From assembly GCF_001678665.1 (NCBI RefSeq), contig NZ_LZRP01000002.1, forward strand, positions 124,001-188,000: a DNA stretch of 64,000 nucleotides, read 5' to 3'. This document shows positions 25,470-34,391 of the stretch, in pieces; within the stretch, counting starts at the first letter, position 1, and each line of letters opens with the position of its first letter. The stretch comes from Erythrobacter sp. QSSC1-22B. Its GTDB lineage: Bacteria > Pseudomonadota > Alphaproteobacteria > Sphingomonadales > Sphingomonadaceae. Position numbers and translations under genes: made by a program. The notes under the pieces are model-generated. The model was not told the DNA's origin and did no database searches. It saw only the letters and a list, made by a program, of their open reading frames with translations.

Positions 25470-28076
25470 ATGGCCGGCGGCGACACCCCGATGATGCAGC
25501 AATACCACGCGCTCAAGGAGCAGGCGGGGGATGCGCTGCTGTTCTACCGGATGGGCGATTTTTTCGAGCTGTTCTTCGAGGACGCGAGGGTGGCCGCTGG
25601 CATTCTCGACATCGCGCTGACCAGCCGGGGCGCGCATGATGGCGAGCCGGTGCCGATGTGCGGGGTGCCGGTGCATGCCGCGGAAGGCTATCTCGCGCGG
25701 TTGATCCGCGGCGGTTGCCGGGTGGCGATCGCCGAACAGGTCGAGACGCCGGAAGAGGCCAAACAGCGCGGCGGCTCGAAGGCGCTGGTGGCGCGCGACA
25801 TCGTCCGCTTCGTCACCGCGGGCACGCTGACCGAGGATGCGCTGCTCGATCCGCGCCGTGCCAATCTGCTGGTCGCGATCGCGCCCTTGCGCGACGCGGT
25901 CGGGATCGCCGCCTGCGATATCTCGACCGGGCGGATGGAGCTGGAAGAATGCGCCCCCGAGGCGCTCGAGGCGGCGCTGGCACGGCTGGGCGCGAGCGAG
26001 CTGGTGGTGCCCGACGATTTCGAACCCGCCCCCGACAACGCGACCCCCCGCCCGCGCGGCGAGTTCCGCAGCGAGGCGGGCGAGGCGCGGCTGAAAGAGC
26101 TTCACGGGCTCGCCACGCTCGATGGCCTGGGCGATTTTACCCGCCCCATGCTGGCGGCGGCGGGCGGGTTGCTGGCCTATCTCGACCATGCCGGGCGCGG
26201 CGAGATGCCATTCCTGCTACCGCCGCGGGCGCGCGGGGCCACGGCGCATCTGGCGATGGATGCGGCGACAAGGTCGAGCCTCGAGATCCTCGCCGCGCAA
26301 GCCGGCGGGCGCGAAGGCAGCCTGCTGGCGACGTTGGATCGCTGCGTCACCGGCGCGGGCGCGCGGCTGCTCGCCGAGGATCTCGCCGCACCGCTGGCCG
26401 AGCGTACCGCGATCGAGGCGCGGCTGGCGGCGGTGCGCCATTTCCAGTCCGATCCGCTGCTGCGCGCCGATCTGCGCGGCCTGCTGCGCGGGGCGCCCGA
26501 TATCGGCCGCGCGCTGGGCCGCGTGGTTGCGGGGCGCGGCAGCCCGCGCGATCTCGGGCAGGTGCGCGACGGATTGTCCGAAGCGCGGCGGATCCGCGAC
26601 CTGCTGCAGGGCGGCACGGACCTCCCCGAACTGCTCGGGCGGACCAGTGCGGCGCTGGGCGGGCATGCCGAGCTGGTCGATCATCTCGATCTCGCGTTGG
26701 TACCCTCGCCCCCGACCGAGCGCGGCCAGGGCGGTTTCATCGCCGCGGGCTACGACCACGCGCTCGACGCGCTGCGCGAAACCAGCGGCAATGCCCGCCG
26801 CGCCATCGCCGCGCTCGAGGCGAAATATCGCGACGAGACCGGCACGCCCTCGCTCAAGATCAAGCACAACAAGGTGCTGGGCTATTTCATCGAGGTTCCC
26901 GCCAAGCATGCCGACCGGCTGATGGCGGCTGACAGCGGGTTCAGCCATCGCCAGACCATGGCGGGCGCGGTGCGGTTCAATTCGCTGGGGCTCCACGAAG
27001 AGGCGACCCGTATCGCCGAAGCGGGCGGACACGCGCTCGCCGCCGAAGACGCGCATTTCGAGGCGCTGGTGGACGAGGTGGTCGCGCGGCGCGAAGCGAT
27101 CGCCGCCACCGCCGAGGCGCTGGCTCGGATCGATGTCGCAGCCGGGCTGGCCGAACGCGCGGTCGAGGGTGGCTGGTGCAAGCCAGACCTGGTCGACGAA
27201 CCCTGTCTCGCGATCGAGGCGGGGCGCCATCCGGTGGTCGAGCAGGCATTGTCGCGCGGTAACGAGCGGTTCGTCGCCAACGACTGCATGCTTTCGCCCG
27301 ACGACCGGCTGTGGCTAATCGGCGGGCCCAATATGGGCGGCAAATCGACGTTTCTGCGCCAGAACGCGCTGATCCTGCTGCTGGCGCAGGCGGGCAGCTT
27401 CGTCCCCGCCACCAGCGCGAGGGTGGGCATCGCCGACCGGTTGTTCAGCCGGGTCGGCGCCTCGGACAATCTGGCGCGCGGGCGTTCGACCTTCATGGTC
27501 GAGATGGTCGAGACCGCCGCGATCCTCGCGCAGGCAACCGAGCGCAGCTTTGTGATCCTCGACGAGGTCGGGCGCGGGACCTCGACCTATGACGGGATGG
27601 CGCTGGCCTGGGCGGTGGTCGAGGCGGTCCACGAGACGCTGCGCTGTCGCTGCCTGTTCGCGACGCATTACCACGAGCTGTCGCGGCTGGCGGAGACCTG
27701 CGATTCGCTCAGCCTCCACCATGTCCGCGCGCGCGAATGGAAAGGCGATCTGGTGCTGCTCCACGAGCTTGCCGAGGGCGCTGCGGATCGCAGCTATGGG
27801 CTCGCGGTAGCGCGGCTGGCGGGGGTCCCGCCACCCGTGCTCAAGCGCGCCAAGGCAGTCCTCGACAAACTCGAAAAGGGCCGCGCCGCAACCGGCGGAC
27901 TGGCCGCAGGCCTCGGCGAACTACCGTTATTCGCGGCCAGCGTCGCGGCGGCCGAGGAACGACAAAGCGACCCCTTACGCGATCAGCTCGACGCGCTCGA
28001 TATCGACCGGCTCAGCCCGCGAGAAGCGCTCGAATTGCTCTACGAGCTCAAGCGGGACGCGGGCGAGCCCGGCTGA
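25470..28076 (+). CDS. mutS: DNA mismatch repair protein MutS
   Basis: 868 residues, full length. The N-terminal mismatch-binding domain carries the Phe-X-Glu clamp (MGDFFELFFEDA) and begins QQYHALKEQAGDALLFYRMG. Core and clamp domains follow (KIKHNKVLGYFIEVP), then the ABC-type ATPase: Walker A GPNMGGKST at about 620, Walker B/signature region FVILDEVGRGTSTYDGMALA and FATHYHEL. It recognises mispaired bases and recruits MutL. It is convergent with the small gene at 28077, the two stops being adjacent. Confidence 0.97.
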   Translation: MAGGDTPMMQQYHALKEQAGDALLFYRMGDFFELFFEDARVAAGILDIALTSRGAHDGEPVPMCGVPVHAAEGYLARLIRGGCRVAIAEQVETPEEAKQRGGSKALVARDIVRFVTAGTLTEDALLDPRRANLLVAIAPLRDAVGIAACDISTGRMELEECAPEALEAALARLGASELVVPDDFEPAPDNATPRPRGEFRSEAGEARLKELHGLATLDGLGDFTRPMLAAAGGLLAYLDHAGRGEMPFLLPPRARGATAHLAMDAATRSSLEILAAQAGGREGSLLATLDRCVTGAGARLLAEDLAAPLAERTAIEARLAAVRHFQSDPLLRADLRGLLRGAPDIGRALGRVVAGRGSPRDLGQVRDGLSEARRIRDLLQGGTDLPELLGRTSAALGGHAELVDHLDLALVPSPPTERGQGGFIAAGYDHALDALRETSGNARRAIAALEAKYRDETGTPSLKIKHNKVLGYFIEVPAKHADRLMAADSGFSHRQTMAGAVRFNSLGLHEEATRIAEAGGHALAAEDAHFEALVDEVVARREAIAATAEALARIDVAAGLAERAVEGGWCKPDLVDEPCLAIEAGRHPVVEQALSRGNERFVANDCMLSPDDRLWLIGGPNMGGKSTFLRQNALILLLAQAGSFVPATSARVGIADRLFSRVGASDNLARGRSTFMVEMVETAAILAQATERSFVILDEVGRGTSTYDGMALAWAVVEAVHETLRCRCLFATHYHELSRLAETCDSLSLHHVRAREWKGDLVLLHELAEGAADRSYGLAVARLAGVPPPVLKRAKAVLDKLEKGRAATGGLAAGLGELPLFAASVAAAEERQSDPLRDQLDALDIDRLSPREALELLYELKRDAGEPG

Positions 28077-28451
28077 TCAAGTTCCGTCGCCGCGCAAGCC
28101 ATCGGGCTTGTGGCCCTTGCCGTACTTGTCGACATTGTCGTCGTGATTGGGTTCGCCCTTGAAGGCATCCATATCGACCCGGCCCGAACTTTCCATGTCG
28201 CGCATGTGATCGACCAGATCCTGGGTCGAATCGTTCATCAGACCAGACTTGTTGTCGCTTTTGACGCTTTCGGTGGGCGAACCGGTCTTGGGCGTCAGCT
28301 GCTGCGCCTCGGTGGCGACCTGCTGCGCCTGGTTGCGGTGATCGTCCTGCTCGTCATTGTGCAGCTCGGGGGCCTGATCGGCCATCCGCACCTCCTTGCT
28401 CTCGCCGCCGTCGGTTTTGCTGTCGGGCTTCGTGTTTTTCGCATCGCTCAT
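28077..28451 (-). CDS. small hydrophilic protein of unknown function
   Basis: 124 residues, no membrane segment or signal, very rich in Asp, Lys, Asn, Gln and Ser (for example DKYGKGHKPDGLRGDG at the end). The composition suggests a disordered, hydrophilin-like cytoplasmic protein; no family is recognised. It stands alone, 61 bp after the 3' end of the 3-hydroxyacyl-CoA dehydrogenase gene on the other side. A ribosome site (aggag, about 10 bases) precedes the ATG. Confidence 0.6.
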   Translation of the reverse strand: MSDAKNTKPDSKTDGGESKEVRMADQAPELHNDEQDDHRNQAQQVATEAQQLTPKTGSPTESVKSDNKSGLMNDSTQDLVDHMRDMESSGRVDMDAFKGEPNHDDNVDKYGKGHKPDGLRGDGT

Positions 28452-28512
28452 TTCATAAACTCCTTTGGAGTGTGAACGAGCGGCGCGGGCGGGCGGTTCC
28501 GCCTAGCGTGGG

Positions 28513-29397
28513 CTAGCGTGTCGGCACCGGCTCCTCGCCGGTGTAATCGTAGAAGCCACGCCCGGTCTTGCGCCCCAGCCAGCCCGCCTCGACATATTTC
28601 ACCAGCAGCGGCGCGGGGCGATATTTGGAATCGCGGGTGGTCTTGTAGAGCACCATCAGGATATCGAGACAGGTGTCGAGCCCGACGAAATCGGCGAGCT
28701 GCAGCGGCCCCATCGGATGGTTGAGCCCGAGCCGGCAACCCTTGTCGATATCGGCGATCCCCGCGGTCGCCTGGCCGAGCAGGAACACCGCCTCGTTGAT
28801 CATCGGAAGCAAGATGCGGTTGACCACGAAGCCCGGCTCGTCCTGGCTCAGCACCACTTCCTTGCCCAACCCCTCGGCGAAAGCCACCGTGGCCTGGGTG
28901 GTCGCCTCGCTGGTGGCGAGCCCGGGAATCACCTCGATCAGCTTCATCACCGGCACCGGATTGAAGAAGTGCAGCCCGATGAAGCGCTCGGGATCGGGCG
29001 AGAAATTGGCCATCCTTGTGATCGGGATGGAACTGGTGTTGGATGCCAGGATCGCCTCGGCGCCGAGCACCTTGCCCGCCTTCTCGAAGATCGCCTGCTT
29101 GATCTGCTCACGCTCGGTGGCAGCCTCGATGATCAGCTTCGCTTCGGCCATGGGCGCGTAATCGCCGACCGGGGTAATCCGCGCGAGCGTCGCCTCGGCA
29201 TCGGCGATTTCCAGCTTGCCCCTGCCCACGAGCTTGCCCAGCGCGGCATCGATGCCCGCGACCGAGGCCTGCGCGGTGGCGAGGTCGACATCGGCGAGCA
29301 GCACCTGCGTGCCATGCATCGCAACGGTCTGGGCGATGCCCGAACCCATCTGGCCCGCGCCGATCACGGCCACGGTATCGGTCATCGGCTTGGTCAT
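28513..29397 (-). CDS. 3-hydroxybutyryl-CoA dehydrogenase
   Basis: 294 residues, a single-function short 3-hydroxyacyl-CoA dehydrogenase. The N-terminal Rossmann motif is [15 protein letters not shown], the catalytic His/Glu region is [20 protein letters not shown], and the C-terminal domain has [13 protein letters not shown] and [20 protein letters not shown]. It oxidises (S)-3-hydroxybutyryl-CoA with NAD, in beta-oxidation or polyhydroxybutyrate/butyrate metabolism. A second ATG (29385) is possible. It lies 59 bp after the adenosyltransferase gene on the same strand, so the two may be co-transcribed. Confidence 0.92.
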   Translation of the reverse strand: MTKPMTDTVAVIGAGQMGSGIAQTVAMHGTQVLLADVDLATAQASVAGIDAALGKLVGRGKLEIADAEATLARITPVGDYAPMAEAKLIIEAATEREQIKQAIFEKAGKVLGAEAILASNTSSIPITRMANFSPDPERFIGLHFFNPVPVMKLIEVIPGLATSEATTQATVAFAEGLGKEVVLSQDEPGFVVNRILLPMINEAVFLLGQATAGIADIDKGCRLGLNHPMGPLQLADFVGLDTCLDILMVLYKTTRDSKYRPAPLLVKYVEAGWLGRKTGRGFYDYTGEEPVPTR

Positions 29398-29456
29398 CGA
29401 AATTTCCTTCGCACTTGCAGCAAAAAGCGGCTGTTATCGACGTTCGAAGGTCTTGG

Positions 29457-30035
29457 CTAGCGGTTCGCGCCCGGTACCCACTTCACATCATCAGCGCCAT
29501 CGGCGTTGGCGACGCGTGCCAGCACGAAGAGATAGTCCGACAATCGGTTGATATAGGCGAGCGCCTGCGGGTTGGTCGGCGCGGTGCCGGCGAGCGCGGT
29601 CATCGACCGTTCCGCACGACGGGACGAGGCGCGCGCCAGATGCAGCCGCGCCGCTGCCTCGCTGCCGCCGGGCAGGACGAAGCTGGTCAGCGGTTGGAGC
29701 CTGGCGTTGGCCTCGTCGATCCGCGCCTCGAGCCAGTCGACCTGCGCCGCGACGATCCGCAGCACCATCTGCGAGGGCGCGAAATCGTCGCCTTGCTCGG
29801 CCGGGGTGGCGATATCGGCGCCGAGATCGAAGAGATCGTTCTGGATCCGGAACAGCGCATCGGCGTGTTCGCCCTTGTCGAGCGCCAGCGCGGCAAAGCC
29901 GAGCATGGAATTGGCCTCGTCCACCGCGCCGATCGCTTCCATGCGCAGGGCGTGTTTTTCCAGCCGCGAGCCGTCGACCAGCCCGGTGGTACCATCGTCG
30001 CCGGTGCGCGTGTAGATCTTGTTGAGCTTGACCAT
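29457..30035 (-). CDS. cob(I)yrinic acid a,c-diamide adenosyltransferase (PduO type)
   Basis: 192 residues. The PduO-type signature is clear: IYTRTGDDGTTGLVDGSR at the N-terminus (ATP binding), VDEANSMLGFA, then RASSRRAERSM and INRLSDYLFVLAR. It transfers adenosyl from ATP to cob(I)alamin, making coenzyme B12 for mutases or reductases. It lies upstream of the 3-hydroxybutyryl-CoA dehydrogenase gene and about 110 bp downstream of the HIG1 gene, an arrangement usual in sphingomonads. Confidence 0.93.
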   Translation of the reverse strand: MVKLNKIYTRTGDDGTTGLVDGSRLEKHALRMEAIGAVDEANSMLGFAALALDKGEHADALFRIQNDLFDLGADIATPAEQGDDFAPSQMVLRIVAAQVDWLEARIDEANARLQPLTSFVLPGGSEAAARLHLARASSRRAERSMTALAGTAPTNPQALAYINRLSDYLFVLARVANADGADDVKWVPGANR

Positions 30036-30145
30036 CGTCCATCCCTGTCTGCGAATACCGGATTACCGGCCTATCGGCGAATACAGGGACGTCCCTCGAT
30101 CATGTGATGCGTGAAAGCAACCGGGCGCGAACGCCTGCGGGGAAA

Positions 30146-30376
30146 CTAGCGGGCGACGCTCAGCATAACCGCGACCACGAACACCGCCAGCGCCTGATAC
30201 TTGATGCGCGCGAACATCATCTTGTTCTGCATCGTCTGCATTTCGGTGACGGTTTCTCCCTCGCCCGTCTCCAGATCGATTTTGGTGGTCTTCATGAAGG
30301 CCACAATCCCGCGTACCAGCGAGATCACGACGAAAAGACACAGGAGGGCGAGGAGGATGATGAGAAAGGTGTTCAT
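30146..30376 (-). CDS. HIG1-domain twin-transmembrane protein
   Basis: 76 residues with two membrane helices (IILLALLCLFVVISLVRGIV and LAVFVVAVMLSVA) joined by a polar loop containing MQNKMMFARIKYQALAV, the HIG1-domain signature. Homologues in mitochondria and alphaproteobacteria are linked to cytochrome oxidase assembly or supercomplexes; the role here is inferred from family only. It sits 12 bp downstream of gluQRS and may be co-transcribed with it. Confidence 0.8.
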   Translation of the reverse strand: MNTFLIILLALLCLFVVISLVRGIVAFMKTTKIDLETGEGETVTEMQTMQNKMMFARIKYQALAVFVVAVMLSVAR

Positions 30377-30388
30377 AGCCCAAACAAT

Positions 30389-31246
30389 CTAGGGGGTGCC
30401 GAGCGAAATACCATCAGGAAATCGCTGCAAGCGCAGTTGCGCGGCAAGCAAGAGACCATCTTCGCCGCCTGCGCGCCGGTCTTCCAGCGAGGGCGAATTG
30501 CGCCGCTTGGCGAGCTTTTTGCCAGCCGCGTCGAGCAGCAGCGGGTGGTGGTGCCAGCGCGGTTCGGGCAGGCCGAGCAGTGCCTGCAGCAGCCGGTGGA
30601 CATGGCTGGCGGTGAACAGATCCTGCCCGCGGGTGACCAGCGTGACGCCATCGGCAGCATCGTCGAGCGTGGCGGCGAGGTGATAGCTCGCGGGCTCGTC
30701 CTTGCGGACCAGCACGACATCGCCGAGCAGTTCGGGCCGCGCCGGTTGTTCGCCCGCGAGCGCATCGGTCCAGGTCAGCGGTCCGGTGCGCGCGATCGCC
30801 CTGGCGGTATCCAGCCGCCAGGCCACAGCGCGCCCCGCCACCGGCCCATCGCGTCGGCAGCGCCCGCCATAGACCGGCCCTTCGGGTGCGGTGCTGGCCG
30901 ATCCAATGCTGGCCGCATCCTCGGCGATTTCCGCGCGGGTGCAGCTACATCGATAGAGCAGGCCCTCGTCGCGCAACCAATCCGCCGCGCGCGCATACTC
31001 CGCCAGCCGCGTCGACTGCGCCGGGACCTCGTCCCATTCCAGCCCCAGCCAAGCCAGATCGCGCCGGAACATATCCGCCAGCCCGGCCCGCGAGCGAGCG
31101 CCATCGATATCCTCGATCCGCAGCAGGAAACGCCCCCCGGCGTCTCGCGCCAGATCATGTGCCAGATCATGCGCGACCAGCGCCGAATAGGCATGCCCGA
31201 GATGCAGCGGACCATTGGGGCTGGGAGCGAAGCGGGTGATGGGCAA
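30389..31246 (-). CDS. gluQRS: glutamyl-Q tRNA(Asp) synthetase
   Basis: 285 residues, the size of GluQ-RS, which lacks the anticodon-binding part of glutamyl-tRNA synthetase. The N-terminal RFAPSPNGPLHLGHAYSAL contains the HIGH box (HLGH), YRCSCTRAEI is part of the zinc site, and KKLAKR is the KMSKS-like loop. It attaches glutamate to the queuosine in the tRNA(Asp) anticodon. The window also carries queC, which makes the queuosine precursor. It is divergent from the HNH gene. Confidence 0.93.
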   Translation of the reverse strand: MPITRFAPSPNGPLHLGHAYSALVAHDLAHDLARDAGGRFLLRIEDIDGARSRAGLADMFRRDLAWLGLEWDEVPAQSTRLAEYARAADWLRDEGLLYRCSCTRAEIAEDAASIGSASTAPEGPVYGGRCRRDGPVAGRAVAWRLDTARAIARTGPLTWTDALAGEQPARPELLGDVVLVRKDEPASYHLAATLDDAADGVTLVTRGQDLFTASHVHRLLQALLGLPEPRWHHHPLLLDAAGKKLAKRRNSPSLEDRRAGGEDGLLLAAQLRLQRFPDGISLGTP

Positions 31247-31359
31247 GCGGGGCGTCCGGGGTTCGGCTTTGGGGAGAAGTTTGTGGATAGGCTGTCTGTA
31301 ACAGGCTTGACGCTTTTTCTTGCAAGTGCATTCTGGCTTTCATCGGAGGAACGCTCGAG

Positions 31360-31968
31360 GTGTTGAGAGCCGAACTGATCGAACGGGCCGCAAGGTTCCG
31401 CACCAGCGACGAGGACCCTTCGCGGGACCTGCAGTCCTGCCCCTCGCTGGTGCTCAACGCGGATTACACCCCGCTGTCCTATTACCCGCTCAGCCTGTGG
31501 CCGTGGCAGACCGCGATCAAGGCGATCTTCCTCGACCGGGTCGATGTCATCGAGAGCTACGAGCGCCACGTCCATTCGCCCTCGCTCGACATGAAGATCC
31601 CCAGCGTGATCGCGCTCAAGCAATATGTCCGGCCGAGCGAGTTTCCCGCCTTCACGCGGTTCAACCTGTTCCTGCGCGACCGGTTTTCCTGCCAGTTCTG
31701 CGGCAGCCAGAGCCATCTGACCTTCGACCACGTCCTGCCCCGCAGGCTCGGCGGCAAGACGACCTGGGAAAACATCGCCACCGCCTGCGCACCGTGCAAC
31801 ATGAAAAAGGGCGGCCGCACCCCCAAACAGGCGGGGATGCACCTCTACGCCGAACCGATCCGCCCGACGCATTGGCAATTGCAGCAGTACGGCAAGCAGT
31901 TCCCGCCCAACTATCTGCACGAGACGTGGCGCGACTGGCTCTACTGGGACATCGAGCTGGAGGCTTGA
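31360..31968 (+). CDS. HNH endonuclease family protein
   Basis: 202 residues from the GTG at 31360, which has a clear ggagga site 9 bases upstream. The HNH core lies at about 108-150: FSCQFCGSQSHLTFDHVLPR followed by TWENIATACAPCNMKKG, with two CXXC pairs for structural zinc and the His/Asn catalytic residues. This is the short alphaproteobacterial HNH protein found alone in many chromosomes, role unproven; it is not next to a methylase, so a restriction function is unlikely. Confidence 0.88.
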   Translation: MLRAELIERAARFRTSDEDPSRDLQSCPSLVLNADYTPLSYYPLSLWPWQTAIKAIFLDRVDVIESYERHVHSPSLDMKIPSVIALKQYVRPSEFPAFTRFNLFLRDRFSCQFCGSQSHLTFDHVLPRRLGGKTTWENIATACAPCNMKKGGRTPKQAGMHLYAEPIRPTHWQLQQYGKQFPPNYLHETWRDWLYWDIELEA

Positions 31969-32002
31969 CCGCTTAGGTTCGTACGTTTGGCGAGGCAGGG
32001 CG

Positions 32003-32100
32003 ATGGATTGCTTCGCTACGCTCGCAATGACGAGGGGGCTCATTTGCACGCACCCTCCCCTTCGTCATGGCGAGGAGCGTAGCGACGACGCCATCCACGG
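32003..32100. repeat. paired inverted palindromic repeat (copies A and B) beside the GIY-YIG gene
   Basis: Copy A (32003-32034, ATGGATTGCTTCGCTACGCT and on to CGCAATGACGAG) and copy B (32063-32100, CGTCATGGCGAGGAGCGTAG and on to GCCATCCACGG) are inverted versions of one ~35-bp unit. The 28-bp spacer continues the pairing (GAGGGGG with CCCTCCCC), so the whole can fold as a long hairpin. Copy B ends 1 bp from the stop codon of the GIY-YIG gene. Confidence 0.85.
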
Positions 32101-32101
32101 A

Positions 32102-32407
32102 CTACCGCTGCAGATCGAAGAACAGATCGCGCCATTCGGGGTTCGCCGCCTCGATCAGCGCGATTTTCCGCTTCCGCGAACCGGCCTTGAGCTGCTTCTC
32201 GCGGAGAATCGCATAATCCATCGTCGCGTGGAGCTCGAACCACACCAGATGTTTGCAGCCGTAGCGTTTCGAGAACCCCTCGACCTGACCTTCGCGGTGC
32301 TGCCAGGCACGCTTGGGCAGGTCCGAGGTTACCCCGCAGTAGAGCGTGCCGTTGCGGTGGCTGGCCATGAGGTAGACCGCGGGGTGGAAATGGCGGTGTT
32401 GGGCCAT
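32102..32407 (-). CDS. GIY-YIG nuclease-domain protein enclosed by repeats
   Basis: 101 residues from the ATG at 32407. It is a single-domain UvrC-like GIY-YIG protein: VYLMASHRNGTLYCGVTSDL is the GIY-YIG strand pair, followed by the catalytic Arg in LPKRAWQHREG and the metal-binding Glu in YAILREKQLK. Such proteins should be able to nick or cut DNA. The start codon lies in CCATGG, the inner edge of repeat copy C, and the stop is 1 bp from repeat copy B, so the gene fills exactly the space between two inverted copies. An earlier in-frame start (32431) would place eight residues inside the repeat. Substrate unknown; mobility of the unit is inference. Confidence 0.85.
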   Translation of the reverse strand: MAQHRHFHPAVYLMASHRNGTLYCGVTSDLPKRAWQHREGQVEGFSKRYGCKHLVWFELHATMDYAILREKQLKAGSRKRKIALIEAANPEWRDLFFDLQR

Positions 32408-32506
32408 GGATTGCTTCGCTTTCGCTCGCAATGACGAAGGTGGGTTGGGCAGTCCCTTACCACCCTTTCGTCATGGCGAGGAGCGCAGCGACGACGCCAT
32501 CCATGG
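32404..32506. repeat. paired inverted palindromic repeat (copies C and D) beside the GIY-YIG gene
   Basis: Copy C (32404-32437, CCATGGATTGCTTCGCTTTC and on to CGCAATGACG) and copy D (32469-32506, CGTCATGGCGAGGAGCGCAG and on to GCCATCCATGG) are inverted. The spacer again extends the stem (AAGGTGGG with CCACCCTT). Copy C supplies the start codon of the GIY-YIG gene on the minus strand. Confidence 0.85.
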
Positions 32507-32520
32507 CGGGTCGAGAGCCG

Positions 32521-33753
32521 CTAGGTTACCGCCGCCCGCTGCGAAAACTCCGGCCGCTGCCATTCGCCCGTCGCAAACACCTCGGCCAGATGCCGCGCCG
32601 CTTCAGCCATGTCGGCGAAGCGCAGATAGGCAGGCGCAAAGCCGAAGCGGAGGATATCGGGGTCGCGGAAATCGCCGATCACGCCGCGGGCGATCATTGC
32701 CTGGCTGAGCGCATAGGCCTCCGTGTGGCGGAAGGAGAGCTGACTGCCGCGCTTGGCCGGATCGGTCGGGCTGACGAGGTCCAGTTCGATCCCGCGTTCC
32801 AACAGGCACTCACGGAAGAATTCGGAGAGCGCCTTGGACTTTTCGTAAAGCCGCTCGACCCCGATTTCGGCGATGAGATCGACACCCACTTCGAGCGCCG
32901 CCAGCCCGAGGATCGGCGGAGTGCCGCACAGCAGCCTCTCGATGCCGGGCGCAGGCTCGTAATCGTCGCTGAAGGCGAACGGGGCCCGGTGGCCGAACCA
33001 GCCGGTCAAAGGCTGCCGGGTCGCATCCAGATGGCGCTCTGCCACATAGGCATAGGCGGGCGCACCGGGGCCACCGTTGAAATATTTGTAACCGCAGCCG
33101 ACCGCGAAATCCGCCTGGCAGGCATCGAGGCCCAGCGGCAGCGCACCGCCCGAATGCGACAGGTCCCAAAGCACCAGCGCGCCCGCTTCGTGCGCGGCGC
33201 GGGTCAGCGCGGCGATGTCGAACAATTCGCCGGTCTTGTAATGCGCGTGGGTGAGCATGAGCAGCGCGACATTGTCATCCAGCGCTTCGGCGATGCGCTC
33301 GCGCGGCGCCAGCCGCCGCTCGGCGAGCCCCTGCTGTTCCAGCCCTTCGATCATGTAGAGATCGGTGGGAAAATTGCCCGGTTCGGAGAGGATCACCTTT
33401 CGCTCCGGTCGCATCGCCAGCGCGGCGGAGATCAGCTTGAACAGGTTTACCGAGACGCTGTCGCAGGCGATCACTTCATGTGGCTGCGCGCCGATCAGTG
33501 GCGCGATCTTGCCGCCGACGCGTTGCGGCATCGAAATCCAGTCGGCGGTATTCCAGCTGCGGATCAGGTCCTCGCCCCATTCGCGGCCCACCACTTCGGC
33601 CAGTCGCGCCGGCGTCGCCTTGGGCAGACACCCCAGTGAATTGCCATCGAGATAGACCACCCCCTCGGGCAGGACGAAGCGGTCGCGATAGGCTGCGAGC
33701 GGATCGGCGGCATCGAATTCGCGGGCGCGCTCCTGCATGTCTGTCGGCATCAT
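32521..33753 (-). CDS. kynU: kynureninase
   Basis: 410 residues from the ATG at 33753, which overlaps the kynB stop (ATGA). PLP-dependent fold: VYLDGNSLGCLPKATPARLA, the substrate/cofactor loop LILWDLSHSG-like region (ALVLWDLSHSGGALPLGLDA), and the PLP lysine in GCGYKYFNGGPGAPAYAYV. It cleaves kynurenine or 3-hydroxykynurenine to anthranilate or 3-hydroxyanthranilate plus alanine. Last gene of kynA-kynB-kynU. Confidence 0.95.
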   Translation of the reverse strand: MMPTDMQERAREFDAADPLAAYRDRFVLPEGVVYLDGNSLGCLPKATPARLAEVVGREWGEDLIRSWNTADWISMPQRVGGKIAPLIGAQPHEVIACDSVSVNLFKLISAALAMRPERKVILSEPGNFPTDLYMIEGLEQQGLAERRLAPRERIAEALDDNVALLMLTHAHYKTGELFDIAALTRAAHEAGALVLWDLSHSGGALPLGLDACQADFAVGCGYKYFNGGPGAPAYAYVAERHLDATRQPLTGWFGHRAPFAFSDDYEPAPGIERLLCGTPPILGLAALEVGVDLIAEIGVERLYEKSKALSEFFRECLLERGIELDLVSPTDPAKRGSQLSFRHTEAYALSQAMIARGVIGDFRDPDILRFGFAPAYLRFADMAEAARHLAEVFATGEWQRPEFSQRAAVT

Positions 33754-34391
33754 GCGAGCTCCCTCAGCACTGCACGGCACAGGCCGGCGTCGCCACCGCC
33801 AACCTTGAGCGGCAGCGCGATCAGCTCGTAGCGGCCCTCGGACACGTCATCGAGCACCAGCCCTTCGAGTATGCGCATATCATGCTCCAGCACCGCTCTG
33901 TGCGCCGCCATGGTCTTGCTCTCCTGCGGGTCGACCGAGGGCGCGTCGGTGCCGATCAGCTTGACCCCCTGAAGCGCCAGCCATTCCACCGCCTCGGGCG
34001 AAATCGGCAGCCAGTCGCTGCGCCAGTGGTCGTGCGGGAAGGCATCCCAGGTCCGGAACAGCACGCGATCGACGCTGTCGATCGAGGGCAGGTCGGCGAC
34101 ATCGACCGCGCCGCGCACCCCGCGCGCATCCACCACCAGGCAAGTGCCGATATAGGGGTCGAGCTCCATCTGTGCGGCATCGAGCCCGTCTGCTGCGTAA
34201 TGCAGCGGCGCGTCGGCGTGGGTGCCCGAATGCGTGCTCATCGTTATCCGCCCGACATTGACCGGCGAGCCCTCTTCCATCTGCCAGGTCCGGGCAAAGC
34301 CGAACGATGTATCCCCCGGCCAGACCGGGAGCCCGGGGCGCAGCACCTGGCTGATGTCCCACAGGCGGCGCTCGGATTTCCAGCTGGTCAA
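33750..34391 (-). CDS. kynB: kynurenine formamidase (arylformamidase)
   Basis: 213 residues of the bacterial cyclase-type KynB. It begins LWDISQVLRPGLPVWPGDT and carries the metal-binding motif HSGTHADAPLH, then DDVSEGRYELIALPLKVGGG. It hydrolyses N-formylkynurenine, the product of KynA, to kynurenine. It overlaps kynA and kynU by 4 bp at both ends, so the three are translationally coupled. Confidence 0.95.
   Translation of the reverse strand: MTSWKSERRLWDISQVLRPGLPVWPGDTSFGFARTWQMEEGSPVNVGRITMSTHSGTHADAPLHYAADGLDAAQMELDPYIGTCLVVDARGVRGAVDVADLPSIDSVDRVLFRTWDAFPHDHWRSDWLPISPEAVEWLALQGVKLIGTDAPSVDPQESKTMAAHRAVLEHDMRILEGLVLDDVSEGRYELIALPLKVGGGDAGLCRAVLRELA

Noticed and set aside
22949-25639. 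896-codon plus-strand open frame covering the malic enzyme gene
   Set aside because: It is antisense to maeB, whose product has clear family motifs. The open frame is a by-product of high GC codon bias; its translation is low-complexity and has no family features.
25658-26932. Long alternative frames inside mutS on both strands
   Set aside because: MutS is intact with all motifs; the other frames have Arg/Ala-rich noise composition.
32003-32506. CRISPR array
   Set aside because: The repeats alternate in orientation and differ from each other, with no regular spacers and no cas genes.
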